From Lacinutrix algicola (GTDB lineage: Bacteria > Bacteroidota > Bacteroidia > Flavobacteriales > Flavobacteriaceae): DNA of 64,000 nt. Each line of letters starts with the position of its first letter. The first letter of the stretch is position 1. Location of the stretch: the NCBI RefSeq assembly GCF_001418085.1, contig NZ_LIQH01000042.1:20534-84533 (forward strand). Reading direction: 5' to 3'. The position numbers were made by a program, and so were the translations under genes. The notes beneath the pieces were generated by a model, which ran no database searches, was not told the origin of the DNA, and saw only the letters and a list, made by a program, of their open reading frames with translations. Of the stretch, positions 39,430-47,442 are shown piece by piece.

Positions 39430-39975
39430 TCAATACAATTTCTCAATTATTTTTCTTACTTGCAAACTATCATTTGGTTTATCCATAAAAAAAGCAGAAG
39501 GTCCAAGTAGATTCGCAATTGCTAAAATTCCGTATTCTTGATTAAACAGAATAGAACTCATTCCGTCTATAATTGGTTCTTTCATTTCGTATTTATCAAA
39601 CCAAATTTCAGAATTTTTATTGCTCTGAAAAGTTTTGGTTTCATATTTCTTGTAATCGGACAGGTTAAATTTTAGTTTTTGGCTTTTGGTCAAATAACTA
39701 ATTTTTAGGTTTCGAGTAGAATCTGTTACACTTCTGTAATCATAAATAATTATTGAATCACGAACTGTTTTTATCAACATATATTCCGTTCGAAGTTTTA
39801 GAGTGTTATTTGAGAATCCACTTAAATATCTTGATTCCGTATAAATTGATTTTAATTCAGTTGGACTTTCTTCGTATCGTTTTTGGATATAAAAGAATAA
39901 ATAAATTCCATATGCTAAAGCAGAAATTACAATTAGTGTAAAAACGAAAATCAATATGTCTTTAGTTTTTCTCAA
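39430..39975 (-). CDS. Cassette gene: membrane-anchored protein of unknown function, 5' end abutting IS remnant
   Basis: 181 residues with one N-terminal membrane helix (ILIFVFTLIVISALAYGIYLFFYI) and a soluble domain with no recognised motif. The only start is a TTG (MRKTKDI) exactly at the IS boundary. The original start may have been an ATG that the insertion altered or displaced, since neighbours often begin ATGAGAAAAAC. Expression after the insertion is doubtful. Confidence 0.5.
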   Translation of the reverse strand: MRKTKDILIFVFTLIVISALAYGIYLFFYIQKRYEESPTELKSIYTESRYLSGFSNNTLKLRTEYMLIKTVRDSIIIYDYRSVTDSTRNLKISYLTKSQKLKFNLSDYKKYETKTFQSNKNSEIWFDKYEMKEPIIDGMSSILFNQEYGILAIANLLGPSAFFMDKPNDSLQVRKIIEKLY

Positions 39976-39976
39976 A

Positions 39977-40158
39977 TGTCTAGTCCTGAAATATAGCTAT
40001 AGGTTAAAATTGAATTAAGCTGATAATTTATATACCATATTAGGTGTTTTATAATCTAAAGATAAATGTAATCTTACTTCATTGTATAAATTAATTGTAT
40101 TTTTTGCTGCTCTTTTTAAATGTGTTACGTTATCAAAGATAGAACTCATCTTTTAAAA
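39977..40158 (-). mobile_element. IS3-family remnant (3' end of a relative of the 28551 element)
   Basis: About 180 bp match the left end of the complete IS: TGTCTAGTCCTGAAATATAG, then the end of orfB in reverse (AAATTGAATTAAGCTGATAA onward), with scattered substitutions, and the match ends near CTCATCTTTTAAAATTGG. The rest of the IS, and the cassette boundary that should follow, are missing. The flanking GTTTTTCTCAAA is identical to the flank of the complete copy. Confidence 0.9.
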
Positions 40159-40238
40159 TTGGATTTGTTAAGTCGTCTTGTTGACACATGGAAATTTTTG
40201 TCATATTCAATAAAATTTCTAAATTTATCCATTATGTC

Positions 40239-40658
40239 TCATGAGTATTTTTCCATAATTACATATTCAATTCCACCTTTTTTAAATTTTTCGTTTGTAG
40301 GTTTTAAATTGAATCTTTCATAGAATTTTGATTTTTCTACTCGCGCATTACACCATAACCTTCTAATTCCTTCTTTCTGTATTAAATCTATTATATTTTT
40401 TAATAAAATCGTTCCATATCCTAGTCCTTGAAATTCAATTAATGTTGCAAATTTTCTGAATTGCATTTCATTATCCTCAACAAATAAGGAAATTACTGAT
40501 GTTATTTTTCCATTTACAAATAAACCAAAATGTCTCGCATTTTCATCATTTGGCAATTCAACATATTCTATCGGTTTATTTGGCCACATAACTTTGTGCC
40601 TAATTGGTAATGTTTCAGAGGATGTAATTTGTTTAATTTCTGGAGCTATATTTTTCAC
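40239..40658 (-). CDS. Cassette gene: GNAT family N-acetyltransferase
   Basis: 139 residues, no signal peptide. GNAT fold: LPIRHKVMWPNK near residue 17, strand HFGLFVNGKITSVISLF, then the acetyl-CoA-binding loop RKFATLIEFQGLGYGTILLKNIIDLI near 69-93 (Q-x-x-G-x-G equivalent QGLGYG), followed by RLWCNARVEKSKFYERFNLKPT, the usual Y-x-x-x-G/N-F segment. The acceptor may be a small molecule such as an amino acid or antibiotic. GNAT genes are common integron cargo. The sequence between the IS remnant and this gene shows no cassette start. Confidence 0.88.
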   Translation of the reverse strand: MKNIAPEIKQITSSETLPIRHKVMWPNKPIEYVELPNDENARHFGLFVNGKITSVISLFVEDNEMQFRKFATLIEFQGLGYGTILLKNIIDLIQKEGIRRLWCNARVEKSKFYERFNLKPTNEKFKKGGIEYVIMEKYS

Positions 40659-40677
40659 TTTTATGAGTGTTTTTGCT

Positions 40678-40785
40678 AACGTTTATGTGTATAAGTAACT
40701 AATTTAGTAAATAAAACACAGATAGAATATTCCGCAGGAATATTCGTAAGCAGGCAGGAACTAGCAATTAAATATACACCTAGTT
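40678..40785 (-). repeat. att-like palindromic repeat, type A with internal deletion (E23)
   Basis: The central hairpin GAATATTCCGCAGGAATATTC and right arm AACTAGCAATTAAATATACACC are intact, but the left arm lacks the GGTTTGTTGCG segment, so the unit is 108 bp. The right end is CTAGTTATC rather than GGTGTTNNN. It closes TTTTGCTAAC. Confidence 0.82.
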
Positions 40786-40786
40786 A

Positions 40787-41521
40787 TCATCTTCTGAATT
40801 TTATTATAGATTTATTTTTTGGATTAAATAAGTGTAATTCAGTGTTGTTAAGTTTTATGATTTTTAAGAATTCAGTTAAGTCTTCACTCTCAATTATCAA
40901 TGTTTGATTGTCATCATCCATTTTCCAATTTGCTATCAATTCAATTTCGAATGGTGCTTTATTTATGAATTTGCCGTTTTCGAGAAATGTGTAATTTACT
41001 ATTTCAGTATTATTATGCTTAAGTATCATTTCAATATCCTTACCATCTTTAATTTGTCCATTGTGAAACCATTTTCCAATCAAATTTTCTTTTTTAATGT
41101 TTATGGCATCAATTTTATCGCGTGAACTCACTTCAATTTGTAAAGTTGCCTTCTCGTCCGATTTTAATAGTTGCCATTCCCTATTTTGATGTTTAAATAT
41201 AATTTGATTACTGCTAATTTTTTTAATTTCCACCTCATATTTGTAACCATTTGACGAATTAAATTCATAATTGTTTTCACTGATTAAAGACCAAGTCCCA
41301 TTTTCTGATTTACCCATCACAAATTGAGTATAATTAGTTTGATCAAATGAAAGAGTCATTTCTTTAAAAAATTCATTCGCCATTTTAAGACCTTGTTCAT
41401 CAATTTCAATGTGATCGGGAATTTTTTCGTATTTCCATTTTCCAATTAAAAAATTTTCTTGTGCAAAACAAAAGTAATTGATAATCAGTAAATTAAGTAT
41501 TATTAGTGCTTTTTTCATCAA
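40787..41521 (-). CDS. Cassette gene: secreted protein of two lipocalin-like domains
   Basis: 244 residues with a signal peptide (MMKKALIILNLLIINYFCFA). The mature part repeats a similar unit twice: LIGKWKYEKIPDHIEIDEQG near residue 25 and LIGKWFHNGQIKDGKDIEM near residue 147, each followed by beta strands and a GTWSL or NWKMDDDNQTLII turn. The L-I-G-x-W opening is typical of lipocalin-like domains, which bind hydrophobic ligands or act as stress proteins in Bacteroidota. Single-gene cassette, ends worn. Confidence 0.65.
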   Translation of the reverse strand: MMKKALIILNLLIINYFCFAQENFLIGKWKYEKIPDHIEIDEQGLKMANEFFKEMTLSFDQTNYTQFVMGKSENGTWSLISENNYEFNSSNGYKYEVEIKKISSNQIIFKHQNREWQLLKSDEKATLQIEVSSRDKIDAINIKKENLIGKWFHNGQIKDGKDIEMILKHNNTEIVNYTFLENGKFINKAPFEIELIANWKMDDDNQTLIIESEDLTEFLKIIKLNNTELHLFNPKNKSIIKFRR

Positions 41522-41540
41522 TGTTTATTTAATTAGGTGT

Positions 41541-41665
41541 AACGTGTTTGTGTATGATTAGTTGCGTGTTTTAAGTAACTAATTTAGTAAATAATAACTA
41601 AATAAAAAGTCCTCACAAACTTTCGTAAATAGGTGAGGACTTAGCAATAAATTATATACGGTGTT
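41541..41665 (-). repeat. att-like palindromic repeat, type A (E24)
   Basis: Left arm TTGTGTATGATTAGTTGCG, right arm GCAATAAATTATATACGGTGTT; the central hairpin is worn (AAAAGTCCTCACAAACTTTC). It closes GGTGTAAC and opens GTTGGCGGTA. Confidence 0.88.
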
Positions 41666-41680
41666 GGCGGTAGTTTTTAT

Positions 41681-42289
41681 TTATGCATCTACAAAAATTA
41701 CTTGACCCGTAATAAATCCATCAACCGAACGTTCAAAAGCTTTACCTACTAACTTTCCAGGAACTGGCTCAAAACCTGGCATCATTTCACCATAAACATC
41801 CCAAGCCTCTTCTAAAACAGTTGGGTTTATTGAGTTTACTCGGATTCCTCTTGGCATTTCAAAAGCAACACATTTAACAAATGTATCAATAGCGCCACTA
41901 GTAGTAGCATCAGCAATTGCAAAAGGTATAGGCTTAGTATTTAAAATTCCTGTTATTAAAGTAAATGACCCCTTATCTGCAATATATTCTTGACCAATAC
42001 GTACAATGTTTATTTGTCCCATCATTTTACTTAAAATGGTACTCATCCATTGTTCTTCGGTCATTTCAGTGAAATTTGCATATTCACAAACACCAACAGT
42101 GTTTACAACAGCATCAAAATGACCAACATCTTCGTATAATTTCCTTAATGATGCTTCGCTTGTAATATCTACTTGAAAGTCATAGCTATCAGCAGAACGT
42201 CCAGCAGTTATAATTTTGTGTTTTCCTAGACCCGTAAGAGCAGCTTGTCCCATTTTTCCGTTTGCTCCAATTAAAATTATTGTTTTCAT
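41681..42289 (-). CDS. Cassette gene: short-chain dehydrogenase/reductase-like protein
   Basis: 202 residues. The Rossmann NAD(P)-binding motif IILIGANGKMGQAAL is near residue 4 and DAVVNTVG near 59 replaces NNAG. The catalytic S is in the FTLITGIL region, but the Y-x-x-x-K motif is replaced by ADATTSGAIDTF near 129, so the usual Tyr and Lys are missing; IRVNSINPTVLEEAW near 149 fits the SDR core. Several atypical SDRs share this. It may bind NAD(P) with altered or no redox activity. It lies 73 bp downstream of a Crp-type regulator in the same cassette. Confidence 0.8.
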   Translation of the reverse strand: MKTIILIGANGKMGQAALTGLGKHKIITAGRSADSYDFQVDITSEASLRKLYEDVGHFDAVVNTVGVCEYANFTEMTEEQWMSTILSKMMGQINIVRIGQEYIADKGSFTLITGILNTKPIPFAIADATTSGAIDTFVKCVAFEMPRGIRVNSINPTVLEEAWDVYGEMMPGFEPVPGKLVGKAFERSVDGFITGQVIFVDA

Positions 42290-42362
42290 ATAATATCTGT
42301 TTTTAAATTATATGCAAATTTATGAAGCACTAAAGGTTTATGAAGAGGACATTTGTCTAATA

Positions 42363-42920
42363 CTAAATATTAGCCCTTATTCGACTTAGGTGACGTTGTG
42401 TAACGCCTAGGTACGAAGCTATATAATGTAGTGGAATCTCTTTGATATATTCAGGTTGTGTTGTAATTAAATCTAAATAGCGTTGTTGAGCTTTGTCTTT
42501 TTGATGATTAAATATCCATTTTTCTAATTCTACATATTCTTTTTCGGCAATAATTTTCAAAAAACGCAACCAATTACTATTTGATTTGGCTAAATTTTCT
42601 AAAGTTGCTTTTGGTATTGAAATTATTTCAGCATCTGTCAGAGCTTGAATATTTTCTTCAGATTTTTTTTGTGAAATAAATGAAGAATAAGCCATTAATA
42701 ATTTATTAGGAAAAGTGAAACAATATGTGATTTCATCGTCATTATTTGAATAATAATAGGAACGAAAAATTCCACTTTTGACAAAAGCTATAGAGTCGCA
42801 AATTTCATTATTATTAATATATAAATCGCCTTTTTTTAATAAAATAGTTTGAGATAAATTCAAGAAATCATTAATCTCTATGTCGGTAAATAAATTAAAT
42901 GATTTTAAATATTCGTTCAT
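42363..42920 (-). CDS. Cassette gene: Crp/Fnr-family transcriptional regulator
   Basis: 185 residues. Cyclic-nucleotide-binding-like beta-roll, residues ~20-110 (LLKKGDLYINNNEICDSIAFVKSGIFRSYY, EITYCFTFPNKLLMAYSSF). C-terminal helix-turn-helix near 160-185 (HYIASYLGVTQRHLSRIRAN). The cAMP-contacting Arg/Ser pair is absent, so another ligand or none is likely. Many flavobacterial relatives of this size control adjacent oxidoreductase genes, consistent with the SDR downstream. It is the head-proximal gene of array 2. Confidence 0.87.
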   Translation of the reverse strand: MNEYLKSFNLFTDIEINDFLNLSQTILLKKGDLYINNNEICDSIAFVKSGIFRSYYYSNNDDEITYCFTFPNKLLMAYSSFISQKKSEENIQALTDAEIISIPKATLENLAKSNSNWLRFLKIIAEKEYVELEKWIFNHQKDKAQQRYLDLITTQPEYIKEIPLHYIASYLGVTQRHLSRIRANI

Positions 42921-42957
42921 ATCTTTCTTTGATGTTTGGTATGCTCAAATTACCGTC

Positions 42958-43118
42958 AACAATTATATACAGTTACTATTAACCATACATTCATTACGTA
43001 AAGAAAACCATTAGTCTCAATAAACCTTTACGGTTTTCCTCAATTATTTTCTTTATTTTTTTCAGCAGCAAGCTAAGTTTAATTTATACTAAAAAAAATA
43101 CGTAGAACTACGTATTTT
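42958..43118 (-). other. Array head element 2, candidate attI-like site
   Basis: Counterpart of 31930-32083. AACAATTATATACAGTTACT, then TATTAACCATACATTCATTA, AAAGAAAACCATTAG, CTTTACGGTTTTCCTCAATT and CAGCAGCAAGCTAAG align with head 1 block by block. The core AAC closes the first cassette with TACCGTCAAC. The far end is a perfect terminator hairpin serving the neighbouring minus-strand gene. No integrase gene adjoins it. Confidence 0.7.
43091..43118 (-). terminator. Intrinsic terminator (minus strand)
   Basis: On the minus strand AAATACGTAG pairs with CTACGTATTT around two bases and is followed by T8. It lies 25 bp after the stop of the 43143-43460 gene and just upstream of the array head. 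Confidence 0.85.
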
Positions 43119-43142
43119 AAAAGCTTAAAAAGAAGCTGTTAT

Positions 43143-43460
43143 TTACACAGTAAAAATGCCAATAGCTTCGTAAAGTACAGCAATAATACCGTTCCATACT
43201 TTTTCTAAAATCACTTTAAGTATGCCTTTAAGCGTGTTTATAAAGTTGGTAACCATGTGCTTAAGTCCGTCGAGAAAAAAGGTGATAAGATCGTCTTCAA
43301 TTTCACCAGTGGCAATACCGGCTTTAATAATTAAGGTTTGCTTAGAAATGGCTTCTATTTGGCGCTCGCTAAAACCATTAACCAAGGCAATGTCTTTTTC
43401 TAGTATTGTGGAAGCTACGTTTTTTATGGAGTCTATTAAGTTTGCTGTTTTTGTATTCAT
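43143..43460 (-). CDS. Small protein of unknown function
   Basis: 105 residues, no signal peptide. The first 60 are charged and helical (SIKNVASTILEKDIALVNGFS), the rest an amphipathic or hydrophobic helix (MVTNFINTLKGILKVILEKVWNGIIAVLYEAIGIF). It starts 5 bp after the stop of the lipoprotein upstream, so the two are one operon. No family recognised. It lies just upstream of array 2 on the same strand but outside the cassettes. Confidence 0.6.
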   Translation of the reverse strand: MNTKTANLIDSIKNVASTILEKDIALVNGFSERQIEAISKQTLIIKAGIATGEIEDDLITFFLDGLKHMVTNFINTLKGILKVILEKVWNGIIAVLYEAIGIFTV

Positions 43461-43464
43461 GCTA

Positions 43465-43968
43465 TTAACGTTTTAAAAAGCTTTCGTAAGTTATGGCTTG
43501 GTCTAAAAATATTTCAATTTCACCTTTAAAGGCTTCTATTACTATTGGGTTTAAACCAGAGGATTGGTCGGTTTCTTTCATTTTAACCAAGTTTTCTACA
43601 ATACGGTTAAAGGCAAAGGCACTTGGGTAATCGTTAGAGGAGGATAGGCTGTTGCGCTCTGCTAATAGATTGTTTATACGTTGGGTGGTTTTATTACTTG
43701 GTATTGGTCGTGCTTTGGCGAGTAGATTTAGGGTTTCGAACTTACTAATTAGGGTGTTGTAAGTGTCTTCTCGTCTAGAATAACTGTCTTTATCTCTTCC
43801 ACCAGTAACGGTTGCAAAAAACAGATAGGTTTCTGTTGTTGCTTCGGTTGCTTTATCTACAATTACTTGGTTGTAAGTTGGTGCTAAATAGGTTTTGCAA
43901 CTGGCAAATAATAGGAAGTTAAAGACTATTAATATGCTTTTGTATGTTTTTAGTTTTGTTGTTATCAT
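43465..43968 (-). CDS. Lipoprotein of unknown function
   Basis: 167 residues with the lipobox LLFASC. The mature part has TYLFFATVTGGRDKDSYSRREDTYNTLISKFETLNLLAKARP, then a helical C-terminus. The pattern suggests a helical bundle in the periplasm. First gene of a two-gene operon with the small helical protein. The gap 43969-44237 upstream holds one arm of an inverted repeat (44002-44060) and a purine-rich hairpin near 44136-44160. Confidence 0.6.
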   Translation of the reverse strand: MITTKLKTYKSILIVFNFLLFASCKTYLAPTYNQVIVDKATEATTETYLFFATVTGGRDKDSYSRREDTYNTLISKFETLNLLAKARPIPSNKTTQRINNLLAERNSLSSSNDYPSAFAFNRIVENLVKMKETDQSSGLNPIVIEAFKGEIEIFLDQAITYESFLKR

Positions 43969-44001
43969 GTAATGTTAGTTTTTAATATTGTTTATTTTTA
44001 A

Positions 44002-44060
44002 AAGTGCTTCGCCTTTTTCTTCAAACCATCCGCTTTTCTTCGAAAACCACTTTTCTTCAA
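44002..44060. repeat. Arm of a long inverted repeat flanking the membrane gene pair (left)
   Basis: Read on the minus strand it gives GTGGTTTTCG, CGGATGGTTTGAAGAAAAAG and GCGAAGCACTTTT, which matches the plus-strand sequence at 45242-45299 closely. Both arms sit in gaps beside short hairpins of CTCC...GGAG type. Confidence 0.65.
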
Positions 44061-44237
44061 TTTAAGTAATTCGCTGCCATGCGATTGTATTTATAAAGAT
44101 AATTATATTTATAACTTGTATTTTTATTTATTGTCGCTCTCCTTTTACTTTAAGAGGAGAATGAATTCTAATTTTGCTAGAAAATTAGAAGAAAGAGGAG
44201 TTCTATTTCCTCAAAATATCTGCTTTAAATCCAAAGA

Positions 44238-44675
44238 CTATTCTTCTTTTACCTCCAACGTTTTACCAACTTGCTGTCTCCAAAACACAAAACCGATAAT
44301 AAAACCAAACACCATACCTAGTCCATAACGGTATAAATCGGCATTAATAAACTCTTCTACAGTTTCTTTAGGATTTGCAATCCAAATTAACAACGCAATT
44401 ACATACATAATTATAGTACCAACTGTTGGATTAATTTTTGGTGGTCTATGCAACGGGAAAAAGATATTAGCACAAATGGCGCCCCAAAAATAGGTGAGTA
44501 TGTATTTACCGCTATCTACATTAATTTGTATGACTCTACTTATTGTATTATTATCTGGTTTTGTAACCGCTAGGTATAAATCCCAGGCAATTAGAACCAC
44601 AAAAAGTGTTATTAAAAAGTATTCTATTCTTTTTATAACAACTTCGCTATTTACTATTTTTTTAATCTCAATCAT
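44238..44675 (-). CDS. Membrane protein, tandem paralog 1
   Basis: 145 residues from the preferred ATG at 44673-44675 (MIEIKKIVNSEV); a frame to 44750 overlaps the upstream gene. Four helices. The segment DSGKYILTYFWGAICANIFFP near residue 55 is shared with the next protein (ASGKYFFITFFWGVLGGHFFLG), and both end with a final helix followed by F-V-W/F-x-Q-R/Q. Cytoplasmic membrane. The two genes overlap by a few bases and arose by duplication. Function unknown. Confidence 0.6.
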   Translation of the reverse strand: MIEIKKIVNSEVVIKRIEYFLITLFVVLIAWDLYLAVTKPDNNTISRVIQINVDSGKYILTYFWGAICANIFFPLHRPPKINPTVGTIIMYVIALLIWIANPKETVEEFINADLYRYGLGMVFGFIIGFVFWRQQVGKTLEVKEE

Positions 44676-45159
44676 TATTACAAAATAGGTTGGTGTTGGT
44701 GCAATTGCCGTTTTCAAAAATGGTATCTTCATGGCGTTGAGACCAAACAAAATGACCGTAAAGCAAGCCGCAAATAATAAATATAACTTGATGATAAGGT
44801 TTTATTTTTATTTTATTTCTAAGTAACATTAGTATGCCCGTAATTACCACAAGAAGCGCAACTGGTAACCACCAATTACAACAGAATAATGGTTTGGCGC
44901 TTCCTAAGAAAAAATGTCCGCCTAATACGCCCCAAAAAAAAGTGATAAAAAAGTACTTTCCACTAGCCCAAATACTTAGTCTATTGTTTACAGTATCGTT
45001 TTTTACTTTGTTGAGGTTTAAAACAAGATTTAAGAGTATAATTATACCAATACACACTTGTACAATTATCCAAACCACTTTTTGAGTAAAAATTTCTGAC
45101 ATCCATTTTATTTGAGACTTAAATTTAGGGAATATCTGCTTTATAAAAAATAAGTACAA
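44668..45159 (-). CDS. Membrane protein, tandem paralog 2
   Basis: About 163 residues in the open frame, possibly starting at the internal ATG (MSEIFTQKVVWIIVQ, ~145 residues, equal in length to paralog 1). Four hydrophobic helices; motif SGKYFFITFFWGVLGGHFFL shared with paralog 1, plus GLLYGHFVWSQRHED where paralog 1 has GFIIGFVFWRQQVG. Its C-terminal NCTNTNLFCNND is unusual and Cys-containing. The stop overlaps the start of paralog 1. The 45160-45448 gap holds the right repeat arm and a promoter for the next plus-strand gene. Confidence 0.55.
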   Translation of the reverse strand: MYLFFIKQIFPKFKSQIKWMSEIFTQKVVWIIVQVCIGIIILLNLVLNLNKVKNDTVNNRLSIWASGKYFFITFFWGVLGGHFFLGSAKPLFCCNWWLPVALLVVITGILMLLRNKIKIKPYHQVIFIICGLLYGHFVWSQRHEDTIFENGNCTNTNLFCNND

Positions 45160-45241
45160 CTACGTATTTTGTTTTAATACCGAGAATTTTAATTTGAATA
45201 ACTAAATAGTCTCGCTTAGTACTCCTTCTTTCAGTTGAAGG

Positions 45242-45299
45242 AAGGTGAATTTCGTAAAACAAAATTCGGATGGTTTGAATAAAAAGACGAAATGCTTTT
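45242..45299. repeat. Arm of a long inverted repeat flanking the membrane gene pair (right)
   Basis: CGGATGGTTTGAATAAAAAG followed by ACGAAATGCTTTTA matches the reverse complement of 44002-44060 with scattered changes. A CTCCTTCTTTCAGTTGAAGG hairpin precedes it. Confidence 0.65.
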
Positions 45300-45448
45300 A
45301 ATTACAGCAGTAAGGTTAAACGTTGAGGTTTGCATCAATTTAAGACGAAAATACAATTCAGCATAAAAAAACGACAACTCGGTAATTCACTTTTTATAAA
45401 GCAGGTATTGTGTTGCATATTTGTCTCAACATTAAAAACCACACCATT

Positions 45449-46087
45449 ATGTATAGATTAGCACTTTTTATTATTTTACTTGTAACGTCTCAAGTAGAAG
45501 CACAAACACAAACCGAAAGCAAGTACCAAACAGGCATGCAAAAAGCAATGGCTTTATGGCAAGAAAATAACACCGAAGATGCTGCAAATCTTTTCGAGCG
45601 TATTGCAAGTGCAGAAAACGATAATTGGTTACCAAGTTATTATGCTGCACAAGTTTTAATTCTTGACGGATTTACAAAACTACAAGACACTAAAACCTTG
45701 AATGCGCAATTATTAAGAGCGCAAGATTTTATTAACGATGCGACTACCAACTCTAAAGAAAATCCTGAAATTATAGTAATGCAAGCCATATTATATACCG
45801 TTTATGTTGCCAGCGATGGTGCAAAATATGGGATGACGCTGGCACCAAAAGTAGAACAGCTTTACATGAAAGCGCAAAAGTTAGATCCTAAAAATCCAAG
45901 AGTAGTTTTAAATAAAGCAGAATGGAATATGGGTAGCGCAAGATATTTTGGACAAGATACTAAGCCATTTTGTAAGGAATTTGATAAAGCCTTAGAACTT
46001 TTTGTTAACTTTAAACCAGAATCTGAGTTTCATCCTAATTGGGGAAAAGAGCGTGCAGAAGCAATGATAGCATCTTGTAAAGAATAA
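45449..46087 (+). CDS. Secreted TPR-like protein
   Basis: 212 residues from the ATG at 45449 (MYRLALFIILLVTSQVEAQ, signal peptide); the upstream frame is unlikely. Two or three TPR-like helical pairs: YQTGMQKAMALWQENNTEDAANLFERIA near 24-51, NWLPSYYAAQVLILDG, and KAQKLDPKNPRVVLNKAEWNMG near 139. TPR proteins mediate protein contact; this one is the first gene of a five-gene operon with a LytS-type kinase and LytTR regulator, perhaps a periplasmic partner. CATATTTG 33 bp upstream is a possible -7 element. Confidence 0.72.
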   Translation: MYRLALFIILLVTSQVEAQTQTESKYQTGMQKAMALWQENNTEDAANLFERIASAENDNWLPSYYAAQVLILDGFTKLQDTKTLNAQLLRAQDFINDATTNSKENPEIIVMQAILYTVYVASDGAKYGMTLAPKVEQLYMKAQKLDPKNPRVVLNKAEWNMGSARYFGQDTKPFCKEFDKALELFVNFKPESEFHPNWGKERAEAMIASCKE

Positions 46088-46089
46088 AT

Positions 46090-47436
46090 ATGATTAATTT
46101 TTTTAAACAGTTGGGTAAAGCATTTAGTATAGGTGTTTTAGTATTTACAATTATTGGTCTTTTTAGATTGTTAAACGGTAATACTTTTAATTTCGATAAA
46201 TATCTACTAGAATATTTTATATACAACCAAGCGTATTCTGTTGTATTGTTTTTGGCTAATTCATACACTATTAGTTTTATGACAGAGAAAATGGGCTACA
46301 AACTCTTTGAGTTTAAAAACCTATTTATGGCAGCAATAATGTCGGTTGGTGTATCAATACTCTCTATTTTTTGTATTCGTTACATTACAAGAGTTATAAT
46401 ATATAGCAGTACTTTTTCTAACTTTTTAAAAACAGAAACACTTAGTAATTATCTTTTTGCTTTAGGAATATCGGTTTTAATTACCACTATTTTTTATGGT
46501 ATTTACTACTACAAAAGTAAACAAGATAGAAAAGTAAAAGAGCAAAAGGTAATTGCAGGAACTGCAAGTGCAAAGTTCGATGCTTTAAAAAACCAATTAG
46601 ATCCGCATTTTTTATTTAATAGTTTAAATGTATTAACCAGTTTAATAGAGGAAAATCCAGACAATGCCCAGAAGTTTACAACCAGCTTGTCTAAAGTTTA
46701 CCGTTACGTTTTAGAGCAAAAAAACAAAGATTTAATTACGGTAGACGAGGAACTTAAATTTGCAAAAACCTATATGTCCCTTCTTAAAATGCGGTTCGAA
46801 GACAGTATTATTTTCGATATCCCAGAGCAGGCATCAAACCCAGAAAGTAAAGTTGTACCGCTATCTCTACAACTACTTTTAGAAAATGCAGTAAAACATA
46901 ATGTAGTAACGGCAAGCAAGCCTTTGCATATTAAAATTTACGAAAGCGATGGTAACTTAATTGTAGAAAACAATTTACAAACCAAACAAGTCGTAAAAAA
47001 GAGTAGTGGAGTAGGATTAAATAATATTACGCAACGCTACCAATTATTAACGAACAGAAAAGTAAGTGTTATTGAAGGTAAAGCCCACTTTACAGTAGCA
47101 ATACCAATGCTTACCAAACAAGTAAAAGTAATGAGACAGATACCAGCAAAACAGTTTGACGATAGTTATATAAGAGCACGTAAACGTGTAGATGAGCAAA
47201 AGGAATTTTATTATAATTTAATCTCTTATTGTGCAGTGATTCCGTTTTTAATATTTATAAATTATAATACTTATTGGGATTTTAAATGGTTTTTCTTTCC
47301 AATGGCTGGTTGGGGATTAGGCTTGAGTATTCATGCTTACAAAGTGTTTGTAAACGATGGTGTTTTAGGACGCAATTGGGAACAACGTAAAATTGAAAAG
47401 TTTATGAAAGAAGAAGAAGACAAACGCTACAGCTAA
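46090..47436 (+). CDS. LytS/YehU-type sensor histidine kinase with C-terminal 2TM domain
   Basis: 448 residues. Four N-terminal membrane helices (about 12-140). The His_kinase domain has QLDPHFLFNSLNVLTSLIEENP with its His near residue 173, and the HATPase domain has LQLLLENAVKHNVV near 258 and GVGLNNITQRYQLL near 305. After residue 350 a further domain follows: RARKRVDEQKEFYYNLISYC, two helices, and NWEQRKIEKFM. That is a 2TM domain, the same as the two next genes. This fusion of kinase and 2TM domain is unusual. The LytTR regulator at 48242 is its likely partner. Confidence 0.88.
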   Translation: MINFFKQLGKAFSIGVLVFTIIGLFRLLNGNTFNFDKYLLEYFIYNQAYSVVLFLANSYTISFMTEKMGYKLFEFKNLFMAAIMSVGVSILSIFCIRYITRVIIYSSTFSNFLKTETLSNYLFALGISVLITTIFYGIYYYKSKQDRKVKEQKVIAGTASAKFDALKNQLDPHFLFNSLNVLTSLIEENPDNAQKFTTSLSKVYRYVLEQKNKDLITVDEELKFAKTYMSLLKMRFEDSIIFDIPEQASNPESKVVPLSLQLLLENAVKHNVVTASKPLHIKIYESDGNLIVENNLQTKQVVKKSSGVGLNNITQRYQLLTNRKVSVIEGKAHFTVAIPMLTKQVKVMRQIPAKQFDDSYIRARKRVDEQKEFYYNLISYCAVIPFLIFINYNTYWDFKWFFFPMAGWGLGLSIHAYKVFVNDGVLGRNWEQRKIEKFMKEEEDKRYS

Positions 47437-47442
47437 ACACCA

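Larger units (their letters stand above)
38660..42960 (-). other. Cassette array 2: shorter, decayed array of the same type
   Basis: Four att-like repeats (38668, 39289, 40678 and 41541) separate minus-strand genes, and the unit at the high end joins a head element almost identical to that of array 1. Only the head-proximal unit (41663-42960) keeps well-matched ends (GTTGGCGGTA/TACCGTCAAC, one mismatch). An IS remnant replaced one repeat. A separate 6.7-kb stretch of plus-strand genes and operon tail lies between the two arrays. Confidence 0.8.
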
